From Microvelia longipes (taxonomy: Eukaryota > Arthropoda > Insecta > Hemiptera > Veliidae): 64,000 bases of DNA. The notes under the pieces were generated by a model. The model was not told the DNA's origin. It did not search any database and was given only the letters and a program-made list of their open reading frames with translations. Shown piece after piece: positions 28,158 through 39,514 of the stretch; position 1 is the first letter of the stretch; each line of letters opens with the position of its first letter. The stretch lies in assembly GCA_018340805.1 (NCBI GenBank), contig JACMZG010000008.1:16081384-16145383 (forward strand), written 5' to 3'. The position numbers and the translations under genes are program-made.

Positions 28158-29855
28158 AACAAGGTAAACTAATTTAGCTATGAAATATAATAAATCAGAG
28201 TAATAGTGAAAAAATAAACATGGAAATATTGTTAGTAATGACAAATTACAAGAACAACTCTGCGTGATATTTTGAGTGATGCAACAACATTAAAGCAATA
28301 TTTGCTGCCTCTAAAATCTCGTAACAAGTATTTAAAAAATCCTTTTCTACTTGTTTATTTATTTAAGTTATAAGTTTCTTATCTTAATTTTATAAGTTAT
28401 TGTTATCTCAATTTTTAACTGTAACTGGTAAAAATTAAACATAATATTCTAAAGAATAATAATCTTATGTTTATTTCTCATACGTAAGAAGATAAAATAG
28501 TATGCTACTATGTAATGTAGCAAAGGAAACATTGCCGACTCTGCAGGCAAATCACCATTTGCCTGACTCGGCTTCGCCTCGTTAATTACAAGCCTCGGCT
28601 TACTCCTCGGCGAGAAACTTCCATAGCCTGCCCTCGCCTTTGGCATGGGGGCTTATTTATAAAACTCGTCAGCAAAATTCCAATTGCAGCTTAGTAGCAT
28701 AATATACTACTTTAAAAGTTTAAAGTGACGCAAAGTTAAATAAGCACAAAATATAATCAGTTCTTCCTCTCATAGGACTTTATGTTTGTGTCAAGATTAA
28801 TTTAAGTTATATCAGCCGTTTAAGCTGTAGCGTGTTTTCAAGAAATATGCACATTCATACACTCATACATACATAAAGACACCAAATGTTATTGGATTTT
28901 TGGGACTTCTAGGAGCTGAAACGTCGACATTTGTTAAAAAAAATTAAGACCGACTTTTTTTAAACAAATGTTAACGTTTCAGCATCTACAGATCCCTTTT
29001 AAACAAATGTTAACGTTTCAGCATCTACAGATGCAAAAAATCAAATAACAATTTTTAGCTTTTCCCTCATTTTAGGAGGTAGGAAAGCAAAAAATCGCTT
29101 CAATAACAATAAACCCATTTAACCTTGATGCAGAAATGTAAGAAATAAACAAAATAAAGAAAAATACCTTGATTTGCAGTTATGAATCCAATATAGCGAG
29201 ACCAGATCTTCGCCCTTCGATCTTGTTAAATAACTTAACGATTATTATAATAAAAGCAGATATGCACTACTAATTATTTAAAATAAATAAACAAATATTT
29301 TCAATTAGTGAACGTTATAATTTACTCTGATTGTTGCTATACAAAAAATTAGTCGACGAAGACAAGGTTCACAATGAAGTTTAATACTATCTCCGATACC
29401 CCAACACTGCTGACGAAGCAATAGTTAGAGTAAATAGTTTAAAACAATCCACAACAAGCCAAGTGGCTTTTATGAAATAAGCTACTTGTTATGTGGTATC
29501 TGCTACCAGCCTTGCTTTTCAAAGAAAATCACAAATACTCCAAGCTTGTGACTATTCTATCAAATAATCGATAGCAGAGGCTAGCTATCGAGGTCGTGAA
29601 TGCTGATATGTAATGGCAACAGCTACGGGTTTAATTTGAATCAGTTTGTTAACTAGTGGTAGTGGAAAATGTCACTGTTACAGCAGATTAGTGGCTTATG
29701 CCGAACAAGCTAAATGTAAAAGGGTATTTTATAAAACTCATAGAAACATGTGTCTGCAACGGAGATAAAATACTATGTGATCTCTGATACTGTCTGAGCC
29801 GACGTTTTACATAATTTAAACAGTAAATTAAATATTTATGAACTATGAATCTAAT
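28158..29855. other. Intergenic; small tandem repeat at 28958-29033
   Basis: No gene seen. Two copies of AAACAAATGTTAACGTTTCAGCATCTACAGAT (in part) lie side by side at 28958-29033. An inverted relative GAAACGTCGACATTTGTT at 28919-28937 can pair with them. A GC-rich island of CTCGGCTTCGCCTCG type lies at 28560-28640. Confidence 0.55.
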
Positions 29856-29859
29856 CTCC

Positions 29860-30210
29860 AAGGAGGTTCACCCCCAACCGTAGGTCTACAAAGTCATTAA
29901 TAAGGAGTGAAGCAGGAATAATAAATTCAAATAAAATACAGGCCTTAGGCCTGTAGCCGCTACTCAGCGTTGCGCCGCTTCGCGGCCACGTTGTTGCGAT
30001 TTCGTATTCTAGGTATTTAGACCGCTTCTCAGCCACGTTGTTATTGTTTCGTATAACTGTTGATTTATTATTATTTGTAGTCGTAACACATTTTGCCATG
30101 CATTGGCGAAATTTCATCATCTCTTGTTGTGTTTTAGTTTTGTATTTGTATGACGTATTGTATCTAATTATGTTAGCTTTTGACAATAAATTCTATTCTA
30201 TTCTATAATT
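29860..30210 (+). mobile_element. Probable LINE 3' end with (TTCTA)n tail
   Basis: AATAAATTCTATTCTATTCTA closes the stretch at about 30184-30206, a tail style known from insect LINEs. Upstream is a 3' UTR-like sequence with the palindrome CAGGCCTTAGGCCTG (about 29939). The frames visible on - are not convincing genes. Confidence 0.4.
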
Positions 30211-30434
30211 AAGTTATTTACCAATTGTGTCACTAAATATGGTGGTCCGATTGAGCTAAAACCGGTCCCTATCGTTTTTCAAAATGCCTACGACTTTTTT
30301 AAAAAGGCCATTTCGAGTTCCTTCCGCGTTCCGGGCCTGCTTAGCACGCTACAAGGCCCCCACGCCTCCTTTTGGAAACAAGTTTGTTGTCCTGTAGCAG
30401 TTTATCGTTTTAGTACTTTCGTAGGGGCATACCC

Positions 30435-31396
30435 AGAGGTTTTTTAATGTAGGGGGATGACGAGATATGTCGATTTCTATGTAACATAGTGACCCTTTGA
30501 GGATAAAAAATAGAGAAGAATCCATTACAAACTACTTATCCAAACAATAGCACTTACTTAGTGACAACGCAGTTCATGCAATCAACCCCGAAGGTCTTAA
30601 ATTTAAAGGCAAACTTACCTTCCGATAAATGGTTATTTATGTTACCTATTGTAGGTTATAAATAAATAATGAAAGTAATTTATTTTAGGTTTTTTTTTGG
30701 CACGTCAATCCACTGTAGACTAGACTAACTTGGAGTAGAGAACTAAGTTCGGCGACGTCCAAGATCGTATTTCAAACTGCTCTAAACTATGTTTTGTGAC
30801 GAATCTCGAGCAAGAAAAATCTAAGAAGTCTAAAGAAATCTAAGAGTCCTACTCTTATCTGCACTTTTTACTCCTCGTACACTCTACTTTAATCGGTAGA
30901 GACAGAGTAAAGTAAAGTCAAATAATGATCTGGCGGGTAATCACACTTATCATACGTGATAACAACAATTTTTGTGTAGTTACCGATGTATTTTAACAAT
31001 ATTAAATAATTTATCCACTTTTTTATATGTATAGTAATAATTTAGTAAATAGTAGTAGTTTTATATTAATAAAACGGAATATTGGTGGTAATTGTTGTGT
31101 TTTTAATTGTTTTGTGGACTTAGTAAACTATCAAAGATAATTTTTCAAGTCCTTATTGTTCACCTTACTTCTCGTACGAATTGTGAAATTCTTACGTGGA
31201 ATGTGACTAAATAGTTATTCTTTTATACAGAGGTTCTTTAATGTAGGGGGATGACGAGATATGTCGATTTCCATGTAACATAGTGACCCTTTGAGGATAA
31301 AAAATAGAAAAGAATCCATTACAAACTACTTATCCAAACAATAGCACTTACTTAGTGTCAACGCAGTTCATGCAATCAACCCCGAAGGTCTTAAAA
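30435..31396. repeat. Direct repeats of about 168 bp, 794 bp apart
   Basis: TTTAATGTAGGGGGATGACG to CCCCGAAGGTCTTAAA occurs at about 30440-30603 and 31235-31395 with about four differences. The roughly 630 bp between them carry no coding frame. The layout is that of a miniature terminal-repeat retrotransposon or a simple duplication. No primer-binding site was identified. Confidence 0.7.
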
Positions 31397-31794
31397 TACA
31401 GGCCAGGGGCAGGATATACTATCTTTAATAAAGAAAAGAATCAAATGAGCTCTGGTTATAGTAATCATAACGTATATTGCCGAAAATTGGATGCACTAGT
31501 CCGAACTGAAAGGAAATGTGTGTACGTCATTAATTTGAACAAAATTAATTAAAAACTTGCACTTGTCCTGTGATATTTTACTAAACATAGTGAAGATAAA
31601 ATAATAACTATTGAATCAAATTTTAGGCAATAAAATAACAATTTTAACGAAAATTAAAGTAAACAACGATTAACTAACACTAGGAAGGTTGTTTACACTT
31701 CATATCAATAGAGATATAAACTAAAGGGGCATGCCATAACTTAATACGTCGAGGGGGCTAAAACATTTTTTTGGGCTCTCAGAGGCGCTGTGTG

Positions 31795-32170
31795 ACCTTA
31801 TTTAAACCTCCTTCAAAAGTGAGTCAAGGTTATAATAAATAGATTGTTTTCGACTTCCCGCTTATTGTTTGCATATTGATTTGTATTTTAAATGTTCTTC
31901 TATATAAGTTACTGTAATTGTGTACTGGCAATATTATTAGGTATATTTAAAAGTAAAGGTGGTCAGGTTACTTTTTCCATGTTCCAAAATTTAACCTCTA
32001 GGGCCTCTCTAGTTATAATATCTCACATTTTTTACCCTTTTTTGTTGCGCACGCATCTAATCCAGAGGTTACTCTAGTAATAGTTAACCATAGAAATATT
32101 ATTACTAGAGAGGTCCAATAGGTTATATTGCGAAACATCGAAAAGTAACCTGACCACCTTCGATTATAAA
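31795..32170. repeat. Interspersed repeat copy with GGTGGTCAGGTTACTTTT inverted ends
   Basis: GGTGGTCAGGTTACTTTT at about 31960 is mirrored by AAAAGTAACCTGACCACC at about 32142, and GTGAGTCAAGGTTATAATAA lies at 31814. A diverged copy of the whole stretch lies inverted at 35930-36200. Confidence 0.65.
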
Positions 32171-32251
32171 TACAATAGAAAATCAGATAAGCGCAGTGGA
32201 ATTTTCTACAATAATATCAACACCAACAACGTCTTTCCACTAATTTAAACT

Positions 32252-32689
32252 TTAATTTAATTTAAGCCGAGGAAGGCAAATATAGGAGTCAGTAATGTTT
32301 CCTTTCCTGCCTCGTTCCACACAATATTTTATCGGCGAACAGTAATAAATCAAAACTAGCATTGTTGAAAAACTTATTACGTTTGTATAATGTTTTATAT
32401 TTACATTTTCTTTGACTGATAATACAGATCTTATCATCGAGAAAGTTGACCTCAGAGTAGCGCTCGATTTTGTGTTTGACAGTTCTTTTAAATACGCTAA
32501 CATAACGTTTTCACTTACATTCTTTAATTTTTTCTCTGAGCACCATTCGTTGAACACTTCATATGCTTTGAGATACCTACTTCCTAATTTGCCGGGTAGT
32601 AGGCTCTCTTTGGCATTTGTAGCTATTTCCAAAACATCCGGCGGGGTATGTTCGAAATGTTCGTCTATATCTTCGACGATATTCATCAC
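32252..32689 (-). pseudogene. N-terminal fragment of a tyrosine recombinase (Crypton-like)
   Basis: The frame reads KESLLPGKLGSRYLKAYEVF, then SENVMLAYLKELS and STFSMIRSVLSVKENVNI. This is the SAM-like core-binding domain of tyrosine-recombinase genes common in arthropod and other invertebrate genomes, usually ascribed to Crypton-type elements. Similarity fades after HYTNVISF, and the catalytic domain (R..HxxR..Y) is absent, so the copy is truncated. The family is from memory; a DIRS-like source is not excluded. Confidence 0.6.
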
Positions 32690-34440
32690 AAAACGCTATA
32701 GAATACACAAACTTTTAAACTGTATTAAATACGGGTTCGAATGATTAAAGTAGTAAATGACTTGACAAAAAAAAGATGAGATAATAAACCCAAGACAAAA
32801 AGTGTTGCCTTTAATATAATCGATAAAATTTATTTCTAATTAAAGATTTACATTACAAATTGTTTTATTTTAAATTTAATTAATTAAATAATGTAATTAT
32901 TCATTATATAAATTATTAAATAAATTCAATAGGCTTTTTTTATTAACTAATAATGTTTACAAAAATTATCTATTAACTTTCTTAACCAGCATAGGCAGGG
33001 GCGGCTGGAAATGCTACTTTCCTACCTAGGCAGGTAAAGTGCAGTTTCATGTCTAATTACCGCAGATCTGGGAAATGCTACTTTCTCGCCTAAAATTAGT
33101 TAAGTAATGCTTCATTTTCCTGCCGTGAGCATCTGCTCACGGCAGGATTTTTATCTAAAAATATTTATTTCATTAATATATAATCTTTAGACTTGGATAA
33201 TATATTATGTACGTCCACATTCGTCAATGCAAAGCACTCTGTACCTCCGTCAAACTTTGTGTACAGACAAATATCACATTCTGCTCTCTTAAATTTCATT
33301 TTTTTCCTACAGTAAAATCATTAAACCTAATGTTCCATTAAGATTTAGCTCTTCCGGTGGCGAGCGCTGTGGGTGGCCTCTTTAGGGATATGGGACATCA
33401 TGGATAAAAACACAATGCTCTATAAAACAGAACTCTACTACAATGCTTACAAAACTGAACTCCCAGAAAATACTTCACAGAGGAAGCGAAACGTCGGAAT
33501 CTTCATCTATTTGTAAAATATACTTTAAAAAATGTTTAAGAATAAATTTAGAAAACCCCTTCCCATTGTTATACCTACACTTTAATTTTATGCATGTTCA
33601 TTTATATTTTTTTAAATTAGCAATTATAATTCATTTTACTTAAAGACTTTATATTGAATCTCAACACTGTTTGTAATTTTTTAATTTGTCGTATTATTCT
33701 ACTTAATCTATTTTTTCTAAATCTCTTTTAAAATTAAAAAAAAAAACAGTGTTGCACATTAATATAAAAATTGAATTCCCACACACAGGCACAGCCTTGT
33801 GGGTTTCAAGACTGGTTCCATGCATCCTTTCGTCTAATTTGATCTCCTGATTTATTTAAAAAAGAACCAAATTGACTTTCCCTCCTAAAATAAAAAGTAT
33901 TTATATTTTTTAAATTATTTATTGTTAAGACTACGATGTTCCTAAAATTTTATTTTCTGTTTCATTGTATATTTTTTGTTTTATAGTATATTGTTTCTTT
34001 GTATTTCATAAATAAATTTGAATAAAGTATTTGTATTTCATACCCAGGAAATGATAAGAGCTGTTGTATCCTCCCTATAAGTATTAGTCTCTTTGTTAAG
34101 GAAGGATATACCCATTAGGTGTTGCACATAGTTAAAGGATATAATATAAAGGTGCTGCAAACCAGAAGTGAATAAAAGAACTAACCCGTAAAGAGCCCCA
34201 AAAGCGGTGGTTCTTAACCTTTTTTGTATGGCGACGCCTTTTTAGAATAGACAAGTGAACATTAATATTATAATACAGTTCTTTGCCGTACCAATAAATA
34301 CACATTCAAAGGTTTATAAAATAAATCTTGATGTGACCAAACAAAAGTGTCAGCCATATTAATTTTGTATAACAAAAAAGTGAAAAACAAGAAGAATTTG
34401 TTTATTTGTAAACAACGTTTATTTATTTTACGCAAACCTT
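32690..34440. other. Intergenic; strong hairpin at 33119-33148
   Basis: TCCTGCCGTGAGCA-TC-TGCTCACGGCAGGA is a perfect 14-bp-arm hairpin in a stretch with repeated GGAAATGCTACTTTC phrases (33010-33095). No gene seen in the rest. The last 100 bp are 5' flank of the rumi-type gene. Confidence 0.6.
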
Positions 34441-34444
34441 AATT

Positions 34445-35626
34445 ATGAAGTTATTGTTATCTGTTTTTACTTTTGTCTCGTTTGATTTGATTTTATGTGA
34501 AAATCAGTGTTCTTCTAAAGAAGATTGTGATAGTAATTTAAATAATTTGTACTCAAGTTTCGATAACGAAATATTTAAGCTTATTGAACTAGCCAGAGTA
34601 AGTTACAAGCCTTGTCAATTCAGCAACTGTAGTTGCTTCTTTAACGTTCTAAATAATGATTTGAAGCAATTTAAAGATGGTGTGAGTAAAACTTTGTTTG
34701 AACAAGCAGTAGGGAAAGGTGTCAAGTATCAGATAATTGACGGCAGACTCTACAGAGATAGAGAATGTATGTTCCCAGCCAGGTGCTCGGGAGTCGAATA
34801 TTTTTTAAATTTATTGAGGAAAGAAGTTCCTAACTTAGAAATAGTTATAAATGTTAAAGATTGGCCTCAAATTAGTAAACATTTCACCACAGCTCTTCCT
34901 GTATTTAGTTTTAGCAAAACTAAAGATTATCATGATATATTATATCCTGCATGGAGTTTTTGGGACGGAGGACCAGCTATCAAACTATACCCTACTGGTA
35001 TTGGTAGATGGGATAAATTCCGTGAAATTTTAACTAAGGAAGTAAAATCGTTTCCCTGGAAGAAAAAAAAGAATAAGGCATTCTTCCGTGGTTCGAGAAC
35101 CAGCGATGAGCGGGATCCATTAATATTATTATCGAGAAAGAAACCGAGTTTAGTTAACGCTGCTTATACTAAAAATCAAGCTTGGAAGTCGGATCAGGAT
35201 ACTCTTGGCAAACCCCCAGCTGAAGAAGTATCTTTAGAGAGGCACTGCCACTACAAATATCTTTTTAACTTCCGAGGTGTAGCAGCTAGTTTTCGATTTA
35301 AGTTTTTATTTTTGTGTAAATCCCTTGTATTCCACGTGGGAGATGAATGGATTGAATTTTTCTACCCTTCTCTTTTACCCTGGATTCACTATGTCCCCGT
35401 TAAAAGCCCTACTAAAGAAGAAGAATTAGAAAAACTAATCAATTTTTTTAAAAGAAACCCTGATGTGGCAGAGAAAATTGCCAACGAAGGGTTTGAGTTA
35501 GTTTGGAATTCGTTAGATATGAATAATATTAAATGTTACTGGAAAAATTTGTTGTTAGAATACCATAAATTAATAAAATATAAAATAGTATTAGATCAAA
35601 ATTTAATAGATGTTACTAAATCTTGA
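34445..35626 (+). CDS. rumi: Protein O-glucosyltransferase, rumi/POGLUT1 type
   Basis: It transfers glucose from UDP-glucose to serine in the C-x-S-x-P-x-C consensus of EGF repeats, notably of Notch, in the ER lumen. 393 residues, single exon. There is a hydrophobic signal peptide at 1-18 (MKLLLSVFTFVSFDLILC). The CAP10/GT90 domain follows: KGVKYQIIDGRLYRDRECMF, PVFSFSKTKDYHDILYPAWS, IYPTG-like LYPTGIGRWD, FFRGSRTSDERDPL, NAAYTKNQAWKSDQDTLG, FRGVAASFRFKFLFLCKSL and HVGDEWIEFFYPSL. This is rumi rather than KDELC1/2, which carry an N-terminal filamin repeat. Fly and human proteins end in KDEL/KTEL; this one ends LIDVTKS, with no retention signal. The start is the first ATG. AATAAA lies at about 35756. 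No stop or frameshift. Confidence 0.93.
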   Translation: MKLLLSVFTFVSFDLILCENQCSSKEDCDSNLNNLYSSFDNEIFKLIELARVSYKPCQFSNCSCFFNVLNNDLKQFKDGVSKTLFEQAVGKGVKYQIIDGRLYRDRECMFPARCSGVEYFLNLLRKEVPNLEIVINVKDWPQISKHFTTALPVFSFSKTKDYHDILYPAWSFWDGGPAIKLYPTGIGRWDKFREILTKEVKSFPWKKKKNKAFFRGSRTSDERDPLILLSRKKPSLVNAAYTKNQAWKSDQDTLGKPPAEEVSLERHCHYKYLFNFRGVAASFRFKFLFLCKSLVFHVGDEWIEFFYPSLLPWIHYVPVKSPTKEEELEKLINFFKRNPDVAEKIANEGFELVWNSLDMNNIKCYWKNLLLEYHKLIKYKIVLDQNLIDVTKS

Positions 35627-35929
35627 TTTTATTGGGCAATTTATTGAGCAATACAATCAAGACAATTTTATTATATTAGATTTTAAGAATTTGCAATACA
35701 AAAGATTTTATTTTTTATTATACTCTGTCTGTTTTTATTTTTAAATGGTATTTAAAAATAAAAAAATTAATACTTGGTTAAAAAATAATGCATAAAGTCC
35801 TGGTTCCATGACTCTTAGTATTTTAAAACCATTATTTTTCCCTTTAAGTGCTTTATTGAACTAGACGAAAAAACCAGTCATTACTATACTAGGAAGTTAA
35901 TATTAACTCTTAACTTATAATTAAAAACT
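35627..35929. other. 3' flank of the rumi-type gene
   Basis: AT-rich; candidate polyadenylation signal AATAAA near 35756. No other feature seen. Confidence 0.4.
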
Positions 35930-36205
35930 CTTAGGAGGTAAAAGTAGTTAGTAGTTTATTATTATAATTAGTCCCATTAAATAATAAAAATATTACTACT
36001 AAGAGACAGCTTATCATTTGAAATATGAGAAAAGTAACCCGAGCACCTTTGATTATTATAACTAAATAAACAGTGCAAAATTATTGTAACACAAAATAAT
36101 ACTAGAGCATTTATAATATGAAGCCAAGTTCAAACAATGTGGGAAAAGCTGACATTTGATTTATTATAACCTTAACTCACTCTTGCAGAAGGTTACAATC
36201 AAGTT
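35930..36205. repeat. Inverted, diverged copy of the repeat at 31795-32170
   Basis: AAAAGTAACCCGAGCACCTTTG (in part) near 36030 and TTTATTATAACCTTAACTCA at 36160 are the reverse complements of elements in the first copy. The rumi-type gene lies between the two. Confidence 0.55.
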
Positions 36206-36286
36206 TTATGGGGCCCAGCAAAAATGTTTCAAGTCTCCCTATGTGCTGAGATATTCCTGTCTAGTAATATATCTCTAAGCTCACAC

Positions 36287-36326
36287 TTTTGTATCTCTTC
36301 ACACTACAGTGTGAAGAGATACAAAA
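36287..36326. repeat. Perfect 19-bp-arm hairpin
   Basis: TTTTGTATCTCTTCACACT, AC, then AGTGTGAAGAGATACAAAA. No mismatch. It lies in otherwise plain AT-rich sequence, inside a short open frame of no known similarity. Confidence 0.9.
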
Positions 36327-36329
36327 AAT

Positions 36330-38948
36330 GTGTTTCAAACAAGTGCAAACGTTTTAATGTTTCTTTGAAATTCTCACTTGTATTAGTTTGTAATGTTCTG
36401 TTAGTGAGTCACTAATAAAGTAACAACCATAATGGGTGTGAAGTCCATGAGTGTGATCAAAATCCATTTCAGAGATCTTTGATCAGGAAAAACTATTTAC
36501 AAGCGTGTTGTTGAGACATTATTAATCTAATTTGCAGAGTCAACAAAATTTAAAAAAAGTCATTAAACTGTGGGTGAAAGTTTTTTGTCAGGAAGAATTT
36601 ATCTTTTTAGTCCACAGTTGATACGACTACTCTTAGTTAAAAGTGGAGGGCTGAATTGGGCAAAACTGGAGAGTACTTAAAGCTAAGGTTCCCAGGTTCA
36701 TATCTTGTTACTGGTGATATTTTTTATTTGTGTATTTACACAATATATGTTTATAATTACAAAATAATTCTGGCTCAGAGGTTCAGAAACCTGGCATTTT
36801 TTTTTAAATGTGCCTTTCTTGATCAACAATCCATTCTTGCTAAAGTTTCTGATTTATGCTCTACAACCTGAGCAATAGCATTACTACTTTTTCCTCAATC
36901 TTTCTGGATTTTTCAAAGGTAATAGGCTAAACAAAAATCAGCAAAAACAGAGCATTAAATGAGTGCGAGTAATGCTGCGCAGTTTATATTTTGGAATTAT
37001 GACCATAGTTTTGTAAAACCTATGAAACACATGTGTGCATTTGCTTTGAAAATTCAGAAAAAAATATATACCTAGGAATGCTACTGCTTCGGTTATAAAG
37101 AGTAACCCGGAAATTTAAGCAAGCAAGAAAGCAGGCATTTAAAAAAAATCACCTGGCTTGTGGACTTCTGTGCCAGAATTATTTTTATTTGTATATCTTT
37201 TTTACAGGTGTATTTTAGTGAAAAGACCAGGTTTCTTCTTTGATTCCATCTTATTAATGTTTACAAGTAACCAAGTTCTGATTATAGTTTACTTGTTATG
37301 GTGGTTAGCTTGCCAAAATTACTTTGGTACCCTCTTAACAATACACCTAATGTTAGGGTTCAATGTAAAAGTGGTAACAGTTACATTAGAGATGAATGAA
37401 TCTCTTTATTTTTCTTTCTGTTGATTTGATAGTTAATAATAATCAATTTTTTATTAGTCCTACCTCAAAAAAAATAATTTGGTTGAAAAAGATTAGTGTC
37501 TTAGCAATTTCCCAACTCACTTAAGAAAAAAATCGAATTCCTTTTCTGATTTTGGAAGAAATCTAGTTTTTCAACTAATTTGTTGTATATCTATTTCCCT
37601 CATAAAGATATGAGTTTGACATTACATTACAAATGCATAGTTATTTATGTACAAAGCCCCCAGACATAATGGACAGATTATAATACATACATTGAGTTAG
37701 TATCTGATTATAATATTATAATATAGTACATTGCGCTAAGATCTGATTTATTTATTAAAGCAATATTAAGGATAATTTAGAGGTGGTTACCACCTCTAAC
37801 CATGTCTTATGGTTTCTATTAATATATGTCAAAAATAGAACCTTTACTTTAGGAATTTAAAAATTAAATAAACATAAATAATTAAATTATGTGTAGATAA
37901 TTATTGTTCATCAATATTTATCAACACTATCGGACAGTAAGGATATTATAATATGAGTCAATGGGGTTGCCCTTAACAATTGATGCCTCAGAAGTTAACC
38001 TAAAGGCTTTTGTTAGTTTACATAATAAATTAATTTAATTGTTCAGGGGTCATAATAAAAAAAAAAACATTCAATAGGATTTGATTATTAGTTTGCTATG
38101 GGCTAAACACAAATAAATACATAAATTTATTATACATGGTCTTCATTTGATGTAATCAAACCAAACACATTCGAAGGTTATAACCTGACTTTTTTCAGAT
38201 CATTGCAGGAATCGGTATGGGCAGTCAACAATGAAAATGTACTATTTATTCTTGCAATGACATAAATTTTAGACTATAACCTAACCTGTCAAAACCTTAT
38301 CTAACATTTCATTCATAAAAACCCTCCCATTGAATTACCTTATAAATTCCATCAGCTTGGTCTCATTGTCAGTATAGTACAACATGTTACTGACAGACAG
38401 ACTTTAAATAATTTATTATTTTTAAGTCATATCTAGATAATTTATTTATTTATAATAAGGTGCTTAAAAGTCATTAGCACCTCTACTTATTATTTATTGT
38501 AGTTAAGATAGATAGTTACAAGATATCCTTTCTATTAATTTTTAGATATTTTTTAAATTAATTTGTGTCATGGGTATACATATAAACTCAGTAATAGAAA
38601 TCAGTGGTGTATTTAATATGTGATATTTATTTTTAAATTGCCATATTTGCTCTGTAGTTCCTTTATTTAGAGCTTGTTCTATGTCAGTCAACTATGTAAA
38701 TTCTACAAGCTACAAAATAATTGATTCTGTATTTTTTTAAGAATTACATTTTTTGAATATTTTCTCTTGCTTATTTTATTTTGCATACCCTTTTTATTGA
38801 TCACTGAACTTAAGTTTATATAGGCTAAATGTATTGCACATAAATATCAATGTTGCTGACAGATAGATGATATCTAAATGTGACAAAGTCAACTACAGTA
38901 ACACAATGTAGGCATGCTGGATGTAGCATTTTAGATGCACAAACATTA
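36330..38948. other. AT-rich intergenic sequence, no gene seen
   Basis: Only short open frames without family resemblance. Phrases such as AATTCTGGCTCAGAGGTTCAG (36766) and CTGTGCCAGAATTAT (37169) suggest old fragments of the element at 38949. Confidence 0.4.
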
Positions 38949-39383
38949 AATTCTGGCGCAGTGGTCAGGCGAATTTCCTTTGGAATGCGTGTTTCTGTGC
39001 TTAACAATACATTTGTAGCTGGTTTATACTTCATAACTTGAGCAATTACTTAATTATCAAGTACTACATAACTAATTTATTATGTATTTTTCAAAGGAAA
39101 TACGCATAATTATCCTGTTGGTTTTAAAAACTATGCCTCTGAAATTTCGCATTGCACACCATTATTTACCCTATTTTATGCTTAGGTGGTTTTATGGTTG
39201 GGTTCTATAAAGACTTTAGCACATTTCCTTTGAAAAACACAGAAAAAATGAGTTACGAGTAGTGCTTGATAATTAGTAACTGCTCAAGTTATAAAGCATA
39301 AATTAGATCCTTAAGTAAGAAATTAATTTTTCAGCAGGGAAACACGCAATACAAAGGAAATTCGCCCGGCATGTACCAGAATT
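38949..39383. mobile_element. 435-bp MITE with long inverted repeats
   Basis: AATTCTGG...GGCGAATTTCCTTTGG at the left is mirrored by CAAAGGAAATTCGCC...CCAGAATT at the right. Pairing continues inward for more than 100 bp (CATAACTTGAGCAATTACT against AGTAACTGCTCAAGTTAT). There is no coding capacity. A related arm occurs at 5474-5558. Confidence 0.75.
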
Positions 39384-39429
39384 GTTTTGTAGTTATAAAC
39401 TTTATAAAGTAAAAAAATGATAAACACTT

Positions 39430-39512
39430 ATCGTCCTTTCAAGGAATCGAACTCAGGCACCTGGCTTCGAGTGCTCGTATCTACTCTAGACCACTTTCAT
39501 TCAACTCACTGG
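39430..39512 (-). mobile_element. tRNA-derived SINE head (Pol III promoter-like)
   Basis: On -, an A-box-like TGGTCTAGAGTAG (39481-39493) is followed about 40 bp later by a B-box GTTCGATTCC (39443-39452), with GAGCACTCGAAGCC between. Spacing and order fit a tRNA-type internal promoter. It does not fold as an intact tRNA that I can see, so a SINE or tRNA pseudogene is likelier than a tRNA gene. Confidence 0.5.
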
Positions 39513-39514
39513 TC

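Noticed and set aside
39430..39512. Functional tRNA gene
   Set aside because: A and B boxes are present but I could not see a complete acceptor stem or cloverleaf; SINE head preferred.
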